Shown one piece after another: positions 17,231 through 23,472 of a stretch of 64,000 bases of DNA (the stretch's first letter is position 1; each line of letters begins with the position of its first letter). The DNA lies in contig NZ_JAFMYW010000009.1 in the NCBI RefSeq assembly GCF_017353175.1, positions 284,774-348,773 of the forward strand. The letters run 5' to 3'. The position numbers were made by a program, and so were the translations under genes. This DNA is from Fibrella forsythiae. GTDB taxonomy: Bacteria > Bacteroidota > Bacteroidia > Cytophagales > Spirosomataceae. The notes beneath the pieces were generated by a model, which saw nothing but the letters and a program-made list of their open reading frames with translations, searched no databases and had not been told where the DNA came from.

Positions 17231-19661
17231 AGCTGACCTTCAGTTCATCGGTAATCGGATCAGCTATGGCTTTAACCCCGGCCTTATCCAGTACCTTGAT
17301 TACGGTCTGAACCTTACCGTTGAAATACTCCATCAGTAAGGGAGTAACCCGGTTGTCGAATACCTCTGGAAGTTGAGACCCATCTTTACCCATGAAGTAA
17401 GCGTGGCCAATCAGGAAATCGGCAGGTTTGTGTTCATCTCGGATAGCCTGATTCAGCTTTTTTAGAACTTCCTTAGCCTTGCTCTCCAGTAGCTCGGGGT
17501 CTGGTTTGGTGTAGATAAACTCAAACCGTCTTCGAAGGGCAATATCCAGCAAGGCTAAGGACTTATCGGCCGTATTCATAGTACCAATTAGGTATAGATT
17601 AGGAGGGAGAGCAAACGACTCTCCAGACGATAGAGTTACCGTAAGTTCATTCTCCGCTCCTAACCGTTTATCATCTTCCAACAGGGTAATTAGCTCCCCA
17701 AAAACCCGAGACATATTAGCCCGGTTTATTTCATCAATTATGAGAACAAAACTTTTAAGGACATTAGGAGTAACTAGCTTTACTTCAGCTTCTTTCCGTA
17801 ATAGATCAGCTATAGGATTGTAGTAAGTCCTCTGATTATTGTATTGCTCAGCAGTTCCTTCATAAGATTTTTTTAAACTAGATAAAGACAAATCGTAAGC
17901 CGCTCCAGTAGACCGTCGATACATTAATTTTTGTTTGTCCTTATCCCAAGTAATATACAATGGATAGCCAGCTTTGGTCTCCAATTCTATTTCTCCTACC
18001 TGGACTTTAACTGTTAGTTCCTCTATTACTTCTTCAAAAGATTTTATTTGGATATTCCCTCCTACGAGGCTTCCTCTGAAATTAGTCTCTGATCGTTTAC
18101 TGATTTTGTAGAAAATACCTTCACGTTTTTCGAATCTTAATCCTGCTGTGTCAGTATCAACGTCTGGTTTTATACCGACCACAAAGTCTTCGTAAGAGTA
18201 GTTTTGGTGAAAAGTAACAAACTCTATTTGACCTTCCTTTCTGAGCTGGTCGTACCTGACTTTTTTTTGTTTATGATTCGAATTACTTGGCCCATCTATA
18301 ATATCAATAGCTAAATCAATTGTTCCGAAGGTCTTACCAGTGCCCGGTGGTCCATAAAGAATAATGTTTTTAGAGTAAGTACTTATATATGAGGTCATAG
18401 GGTTATACTCTGGAATCTTGTGTAAACTGGACTGAGCTTTCTTGGATTGACTTTCTTGATAAGCTTCTTCTGAAATTACGTAAAATGGCCTTTTGTCACG
18501 TTTTCGAATATCACTCATAAGATTCTGGTAGTCATCGTAGGAATGTATTAAATAGTTACTCTGTATGGATCTATGTTCTAGCCACTCTTTTGTTATAGAG
18601 TTAATTGGAAAGAAGGATTCTGGATATTGAGAAAACAAACCTTCTGTAAGCTTTGACCGGTAAATTTTTTTGATGGATAGTACCTGATTAAACAGCTCTT
18701 CAGAAAGGTTGTTCTGTTCAACTAATGTATACAGATTTTTTAGCTTGTCAATGTCATCTGGCTCCCTCTCATAAGAATAACCAAACATCCAGATCCACTG
18801 GTTTTTGTCTGTGTATAAACCTGAAAAATCAGTTGGGACTGGGCTAGCAAGTGACAACTGTTCCTTCAACTGACTGAATAAGTCTGATCGTTTATTATCT
18901 GGACAGATACGGATGAAGGACAGTAATGTGTAAGGATCAATAACTGTCAAGTCCATTGAATTCCCGTTAGCATCTTTATCCGTAAGTCCAGAAAGCTCTT
19001 CTACCTTTAGTACTTCCTTTGTAAGGCTAATTAATTCTTCTGTATTATAATGGAGAAGCTTTGAGCATAACTCACGATAGAAAGGAATCCATGTGAAACC
19101 AGCTTTGTCATTACTTATCTTATCCATCTGGGCTATAACTTGAATGGATTCCTCCAAGTCCTCTTTAGGGATGTGAAATTGATTGGTAACACCAGCCTCC
19201 AAGAATACTCGATCTATAATGGGTTTATGTTGCTCAAGGTAAGATTGTAGATTTACTTTCCAGTCAGGATCTGAGTAGTATAATTCATACCGTTTATTGC
19301 CTCTCTCTTTGAAAAGGTTTGGTCCAATCTGTTGAATAACGGTTTCATGGATGACTTCTTGTTCTTTTAATTTAAGATCACTGTATATAATGGTTAAGTG
19401 AGAATTTTTGAGTTTGTCGTTAATAGAGTCGTAGCCTATTTCAAAACATATACTTCGAATCTTACTGCTATAATTTATGGGACTGTATAGGCCAATACTG
19501 ATGTAGTTATCGTTACCTGTAAAAAGATATTTGTTTCGAAGTCTCCCTTTTTTTACTCCGTTGTTCTGACGTAGAGAATAGGTAAGATTAGTTTCAGGAT
19601 GCTGAGTACGGTAGACCTCCAAGTAATCAAAGATTGCCCGGTGGTAATCAGTTATAGCCAT
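17220..19661 (-). CDS. mcrB: McrB-type AAA+ GTPase subunit
   Basis: An 813-residue motor subunit. Residues 1-180 form a variable domain that I do not recognise and that should read the DNA modification. Residues about 188-395 resemble the helical module common in Bacteroidota McrB-like ATPases (FTWIPFYRELCSKLL, VPTDFSGLYT, WMFGYSYEREPDDIDKL). The AAA+ core has Walker A GPPGTGKT at 437-444, Walker B VLIIDEINRANMSR near 655 and the McrB signature GTMNTADKS near 710, with an RRRFEF arginine finger region. GTP hydrolysis drives DNA translocation by McrBC. The upstream 70 bases contain a decayed copy of an hsdS tail, so the gene once followed an hsdS directly. Confidence 0.88.
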   Translation of the reverse strand: MAITDYHRAIFDYLEVYRTQHPETNLTYSLRQNNGVKKGRLRNKYLFTGNDNYISIGLYSPINYSSKIRSICFEIGYDSINDKLKNSHLTIIYSDLKLKEQEVIHETVIQQIGPNLFKERGNKRYELYYSDPDWKVNLQSYLEQHKPIIDRVFLEAGVTNQFHIPKEDLEESIQVIAQMDKISNDKAGFTWIPFYRELCSKLLHYNTEELISLTKEVLKVEELSGLTDKDANGNSMDLTVIDPYTLLSFIRICPDNKRSDLFSQLKEQLSLASPVPTDFSGLYTDKNQWIWMFGYSYEREPDDIDKLKNLYTLVEQNNLSEELFNQVLSIKKIYRSKLTEGLFSQYPESFFPINSITKEWLEHRSIQSNYLIHSYDDYQNLMSDIRKRDKRPFYVISEEAYQESQSKKAQSSLHKIPEYNPMTSYISTYSKNIILYGPPGTGKTFGTIDLAIDIIDGPSNSNHKQKKVRYDQLRKEGQIEFVTFHQNYSYEDFVVGIKPDVDTDTAGLRFEKREGIFYKISKRSETNFRGSLVGGNIQIKSFEEVIEELTVKVQVGEIELETKAGYPLYITWDKDKQKLMYRRSTGAAYDLSLSSLKKSYEGTAEQYNNQRTYYNPIADLLRKEAEVKLVTPNVLKSFVLIIDEINRANMSRVFGELITLLEDDKRLGAENELTVTLSSGESFALPPNLYLIGTMNTADKSLALLDIALRRRFEFIYTKPDPELLESKAKEVLKKLNQAIRDEHKPADFLIGHAYFMGKDGSQLPEVFDNRVTPLLMEYFNGKVQTVIKVLDKAGVKAIADPITDELKVSYVE

Positions 19662-19730
19662 GTATAATTAGTCAAGGTATGAGTTTGATTTAAAACAGGG
19701 TCAATGAAATGGCTTTATCTCAGTAACTAG
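19600..19730. repeat. hsdS-tail/mcrB-start junction repeat, copy B (intact mcrB)
   Basis: On the minus strand this block contains a decayed hsdS end (TTACTGAGATAAAGCC, then TTGACCCTGTTTTAA), a spacer CATACCTTGACTAAT, and the true mcrB start. The same order with intact hsdS and broken mcrB occurs at 20225-20355. Similarity is clear over about 120 bases with scattered substitutions and no long identical run. Confidence 0.75.
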
Positions 19731-19785
19731 AGACAGTTTGTTCAGAAGCCTAACCCAGTGTTGTAATAGAGTGATAGTTACATAA

Positions 19786-20151
19786 TCAAGGTCTAAAACA
19801 GGTATTACACAATTTGTACCCTTGGTTTAAATATGGATCCAGGTCATCACCTATACCTTCAGGACCACTGTTAGGAATAACTTTTATAAAGGCAGGACTA
19901 ATATGTTGCCTAAGGTCTATACTTAGATCTGAAGCAACTTCTGTCACCGATAGTAAATCCCACTGTTCAGCTTTAGCGGTCTTAAGTGTATTAAATGACT
20001 CTACTTTAACAGGGTCCTGAGTTATCTCTTGAGGTATTTGATAATCACGATAATCTGCCCACAACCTTGGACAGCCGTACTCAAGGTGTATACTTCTGTA
20101 ACGAGATAATGGTCCCCGCCCTTCAAAATTACTCTTTGTAATGTAAGCCAT
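19786..20151 (-). CDS. Hypothetical 121-residue protein between hsdS and mcrB
   Basis: An ATG-started frame of 121 codons. The protein is mixed in composition, with GCPRLWADYRDYQIPQE in the first half and FIKVIPNSGPEGIGDDLDPY in the second, and ends with a CNTCF pair of cysteines. I do not recognise the family, and no membrane segment or signal is present. The ATG lies inside the remnant of a second mcrB start, 22 bases from that remnant's end. The gene sits in a 480-base segment bounded by the duplicated hsdS-mcrB junction, so it probably came in with one version of the locus. It may be a small accessory or the remains of a longer gene. Confidence 0.45.
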   Translation of the reverse strand: MAYITKSNFEGRGPLSRYRSIHLEYGCPRLWADYRDYQIPQEITQDPVKVESFNTLKTAKAEQWDLLSVTEVASDLSIDLRQHISPAFIKVIPNSGPEGIGDDLDPYLNQGYKLCNTCFRP

Positions 20152-20290
20152 ATCCGAGTGTTACAGGATTTGTCATATGTAACCATCCTGCCAAACGTCT
20201 ATTGATAACAGTTTCTACTTCTTCCGGGTGTTCACGAAGGTATGTTTCCATGTAATCAAAGATTAGCCAGTGTTAATCGGTGATAGCCAT
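20129..20290 (-). pseudogene. Remnant of a second mcrB N-terminus
   Basis: From ATG at 20288-20290 the frame reads MAITD, then TAA, then HWLIFDYMETYLREHPEE. The intact McrB starts MAITDYHRAIFDYLEV. The Tyr6 codon has become a stop, and similarity fades after about codon 24; the frame then continues to a stop at 20129-20131 without resembling McrB. It lies 21 bases downstream of the hsdS stop, the position expected for the original mcrB. Confidence 0.75.
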
Positions 20291-20355
20291 GTAGATTAGG
20301 TAAGGTATGGATTAGAACAGTGTCAACTGATCGGCTTTGCCTCCGTAATTTGAGA
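20225..20355. repeat. hsdS-tail/mcrB-start junction repeat, copy A (intact hsdS)
   Basis: On the minus strand it contains the last codons of hsdS (TTACGGAGGCAAAGCC, then TTGACACTGTTCTAA), a spacer CATACCTTACCTAAT and the stop-interrupted mcrB start. It pairs with 19600-19730. The pair of junctions shows that hsdS and mcrB were adjacent before the segment with the 121-codon ORF came between them. Confidence 0.75.
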
Positions 20356-21652
20356 GGTCCGGTTCAGCAACCTTAGCTACTTCCGATTGGAGGGATGGGT
20401 ACATTGTTGATGGGACTAGTTTTCCCTCGAAAGCTTGTTTTAAAATACTCTGCCGGAGATTCTCGGCTCTGACTAATTCCTGCCGGATAGTGGTTTCCAT
20501 AGCCTCCGCTTCCGATAACCGGGCTTCTATTTCTGAAACTATTTGTTTCTGGAAATGTAGATCAGGTAAAGGGAAATCTAAGGATTTAAGGATGCCTTGA
20601 TTTAGGAAGTCTCTTGTACTGCCTTTACACTGATCTTTAACTGAATTAAGAACAGATCGACATCCCAGAAAAAGGTAACAAAAGTATTGTGGATCAACTA
20701 CGTTTTTGTTTAGCGAGAGTTTTATAAGGTTTGTCGAGATGATACTACCTTCCATTTTGGGTGGGACAATACAGATCTCTCCAACCGTCCCTGAACGTGA
20801 AATAATTAAGTCTCCCTCTGAAACCGTGTATGAAGATAATTCTGCTGCTTTATCAGCAGTAATGAATATTTTGTTTCTATCCCAAAACTTCCCCCTACCT
20901 ATATTTTCGATTCCTAAGACTGGTACACCTTCTGCTCTGTGATCAGATTTGCTCAAAGCCATTCCAAACGGTCCCGTCTTTATGCTATTTCTACCAAGTT
21001 GTAACAGCCCATCTAACTGAATTGTGGGCCAATTTTTGTTGCTCAACTGATTCTGTAGTACAGCCTGTCGGTATGTTTTTAGCCGGTATAGGGCCGTTTT
21101 TAGCTCGTTTACCCCGGCGTCTAACTCGGAAAATAACTCTTCAATCCGGGCTACTATCTGGTATTGGACTGGGAGGGGAGGGACAGGAATTAAGTACTCT
21201 TCTAGAAACGATTTTGGTACCCGTCTCAAGCCAACAGCTCCGGTCATACTTCCTTCTGCCTCATGGCGGAACCGTCGTTGTACTAGAAAATAAAAGAGGT
21301 ATTTGTTGTCTAGGTCTTGTTGACAACGGAAAACGTGAAACTCTGTTGAGCCAAATCCTATCTTATTCTTTAGACCACTTACTACTGCAATCTTCCCGTT
21401 TTCCATACAGGGAGTCACTTTAGCAAAGATGATGTCTTCATCCTGAAAGGCTGTAAATCCCTTTTTGACCTCACCGTATTGGCGGGTTTCAGCAAGATTA
21501 AACCGGCCAGTCACCTCTTCAACCATTCTCATTGGTAAGAAGGAAACTTGTAATTCAGTCGGAATATCTTTCCTGCTCAGCTTCGGATTTATAGTGACGC
21601 TTTTACCTAGTTTCTTCCAGATCCAACCTTCCGGTAATTGTACTTCAGACAT
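20312..21652 (-). CDS. hsdS: Type I restriction system, specificity subunit
   Basis: A 446-residue DNA-recognition subunit with the two-half layout of HsdS. The first target-recognition domain covers about residues 1-155 (starts LPEGWIWKKLG) and is followed by a conserved helix near 155-205 (PPLPVQYQIVARIEELFSEL). The second recognition domain spans about 215-380, followed by a matching helix (FPLPDLHFQKQIVSEIEARL). Each domain reads one half of a bipartite site, and the helices set the spacing. It should assemble with HsdM and HsdR. It is five bases downstream of a 60-codon ORF. Its tail lies in the duplicated junction. Confidence 0.93.
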   Translation of the reverse strand: MSEVQLPEGWIWKKLGKSVTINPKLSRKDIPTELQVSFLPMRMVEEVTGRFNLAETRQYGEVKKGFTAFQDEDIIFAKVTPCMENGKIAVVSGLKNKIGFGSTEFHVFRCQQDLDNKYLFYFLVQRRFRHEAEGSMTGAVGLRRVPKSFLEEYLIPVPPLPVQYQIVARIEELFSELDAGVNELKTALYRLKTYRQAVLQNQLSNKNWPTIQLDGLLQLGRNSIKTGPFGMALSKSDHRAEGVPVLGIENIGRGKFWDRNKIFITADKAAELSSYTVSEGDLIISRSGTVGEICIVPPKMEGSIISTNLIKLSLNKNVVDPQYFCYLFLGCRSVLNSVKDQCKGSTRDFLNQGILKSLDFPLPDLHFQKQIVSEIEARLSEAEAMETTIRQELVRAENLRQSILKQAFEGKLVPSTMYPSLQSEVAKVAEPDLSNYGGKADQLTLF

Positions 21653-21657
21653 GATTT

Positions 21658-21840
21658 TTAGTAGTAACGGATAGGCAATATACGAAGCTGGGTGGGTAGT
21701 AGCCGATAAAACGGATCAACTGTATTATCTGAAGCTATGTTGGCCAGGTACGTGTTGTTATCTGGCCTTACTATTATCTCAGGTTTGAGGAGGTTTAACG
21801 GCTGATAATACCTACCGTCAAGGATCCAAAGATTACACAT
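21658..21840 (-). CDS. Small 60-residue protein between DUF5131 and hsdS
   Basis: A short frame that fills the gap between the neighbouring genes exactly: its ATG is 17 bases after the DUF5131 stop, its stop is five bases before the hsdS start, and AAGGAAG lies about 12 bases upstream of the ATG. The product has many Tyr, Leu and Arg residues and no clear membrane segment or known motif. The tight tiling supports a real gene; the sequence itself gives no function. It could also be untranslated spacer, since 60 codons open by chance is not rare. Confidence 0.45.
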   Translation of the reverse strand: MCNLWILDGRYYQPLNLLKPEIIVRPDNNTYLANIASDNTVDPFYRLLPTQLRILPIRYY

Positions 21841-21857
21841 AAGAAGAGACTTCCTTA

Positions 21858-22577
21858 TTAGATGAAAGACTCCAGTTCCGGCATTTCATCATAAGTCCGA
21901 CCATTAAGAATCCGGCCTGTTTTTTTCTTGTTAGTTCCTCCCCACTGTTTGAAAAAGAAAGCTACTCCTGCTTGTTCACACTGGTCCTGGATGTCTAATA
22001 CCCAGTCAGGGTCCATTGGACGGGGTTTACGGCCACTTTCTCCACCTACTATGACCCAGTCCATTCCAGTCAGGTTGAGACCGTTCAGGGGGCCTATTAA
22101 TGGTTCCAGAGAAAGGAATTTTACCCGGGCTCCCGTTTGCCGTAACAAGTCAATCCGCTCTGTAACCCGGTCATCTTCTACAGATACGCCCATCCAGATA
22201 TTGTGAGTCCACTTAAGCTGGGTATGGTACTTCAAAAGAACGTCAGCCCGTTTAGTCAATACCTGAAAAACGTGTTGTGGGTTGTCATTCATGACAGCAA
22301 AAACCTTCTGTATGAATTCCAAGGGTACGTCCTTGTGGAACAGATCACTCATGGAGTTGACAAACACCACCTTTGATTTTTTCCAAGTATAGGGTATTGC
22401 TAGCTGGTCTTCATGGGTAGCAATACGGAAGCCCTTTTGATACTTAGGAACTCCCATAGCCTTCAACCGCCGGGACATAATCTCAGCGTAACAGAACTTA
22501 CAGCCAGCTGTAACCTTGGTACAACCTGTTGTCGGGTTCCAGGTCATTTCAGTCCATTCAATACTAGATTGAGCCAT
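21858..22577 (-). CDS. DUF5131 (phage Gp37/Gp68-like) three-cysteine protein
   Basis: A 239-residue protein opening with IEWTEMTWNPTTGCTKV, typical of Gp37/Gp68 proteins. Three cysteines at 19, 26 and 29 (C-x6-C-x2-C) suggest a metal or iron-sulfur site of the radical-SAM kind. Further conserved pieces are VNSMSDLFHKDVP (about 73-85), VLTKRAD, WMGVSVED and FFFKQWGG near the end. The biochemical role is not established; similarity to radical-SAM enzymes is an inference. It starts four bases after the tcmP stop. The TcmP family was defined by neighbourhood to such three-Cys-motif proteins, so the two form a functional pair. Confidence 0.88.
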   Translation of the reverse strand: MAQSSIEWTEMTWNPTTGCTKVTAGCKFCYAEIMSRRLKAMGVPKYQKGFRIATHEDQLAIPYTWKKSKVVFVNSMSDLFHKDVPLEFIQKVFAVMNDNPQHVFQVLTKRADVLLKYHTQLKWTHNIWMGVSVEDDRVTERIDLLRQTGARVKFLSLEPLIGPLNGLNLTGMDWVIVGGESGRKPRPMDPDWVLDIQDQCEQAGVAFFFKQWGGTNKKKTGRILNGRTYDEMPELESFI

Positions 22578-22581
22578 ATGG

Positions 22582-23466
22582 TTAATGCTTCAGATTGTAC
22601 TTCAAAACAATGTCATTAGCTATTTTAACAGCCGTTGTATTATTAGAAGCCAGATACAGGTGATACATGGTTGAATTAGTACTGTTCCGCATCTCATAGG
22701 GGTTTGATACGTGTTTAAATACAGTTAACAGCCGTTCCGAGTATAACCTGCTGATTTCATCCAGAGCCTTTTTATTTTTACTTAAGGTAGTAGTGGTATT
22801 ACCAAACAAGTCCGTTTCGACAGTTTCCCGGTATAGATTTTTATAGATTAGGTCCTTTGAGACTCCGAAGAAGCTTTCCAACTTATTAGCCCATGAGTCC
22901 GGTATTTGGCCGTTTCGAGTAAGTAACCGGTTTGCTCCTATACCGGTTGGAGCCAGGATCCACATGTCAACACCCAAACCACGTAGAGCTTCGATGGATG
23001 ACCACTGGACGTTCATCCCGAATGGATCTATGAAGGCTAGTACCTTGTAATTACGGCCGCCCTCTCCCCGTTTACCGGTCAGGAAAGCAGCTAGGTCTAG
23101 GATTTTCTGGTTACAATCCTCTTCGACAACGTATACACCTCCTTCCCGTATCTTTTCAATACTAGCCCGTAAAAGTAAAGCCTTCTGTGTCTCCAGTTCG
23201 ACAAAGTAACACATGTCAAACGGTTTTGGCTCTTTAATAGAAGCTATTGTCCGGGCAGCTCCTTCAAACAGTCCAATGGTGTTATCGTCAAATACACTGG
23301 GATTCATCTTACCTTTTACTTGGAATTCTCCGGTACCCGCAAAGCCATCAAAGTACATCAGTTTCCAATACGGATATTCCTTCATGATCTGGAGATAAGC
23401 CTTAGCGTATTCCTCAATAATACGAACCTTCTGAAAGGTCCAGCTTCCTCCAAAATGGTTGCTCAT
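22582..23466 (-). CDS. tcmP: Three-Cys-motif partner protein TcmP
   Basis: A 294-residue protein matching TcmP. It starts HFGGSWTFQKVRIIEEY and carries YFDGFAGTGEF at 38-48, similar to motif I of Rossmann methyltransferases, and FIDPFGM at 145-151, similar to the motif IV position. The middle contains DMWILAPTGIGANRLL. This supports a methyltransferase-like fold, though activity is unproven. It is six bases downstream of hsdR and four bases upstream of DUF5131, so it is embedded in the restriction operon. Known members co-occur with the three-Cys-motif protein, often in mobile regions. The ATG at 23464-23466 gives the conserved start. Confidence 0.85.
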   Translation of the reverse strand: MSNHFGGSWTFQKVRIIEEYAKAYLQIMKEYPYWKLMYFDGFAGTGEFQVKGKMNPSVFDDNTIGLFEGAARTIASIKEPKPFDMCYFVELETQKALLLRASIEKIREGGVYVVEEDCNQKILDLAAFLTGKRGEGGRNYKVLAFIDPFGMNVQWSSIEALRGLGVDMWILAPTGIGANRLLTRNGQIPDSWANKLESFFGVSKDLIYKNLYRETVETDLFGNTTTTLSKNKKALDEISRLYSERLLTVFKHVSNPYEMRNSTNSTMYHLYLASNNTTAVKIANDIVLKYNLKH

Positions 23467-23472
23467 TTGCTT

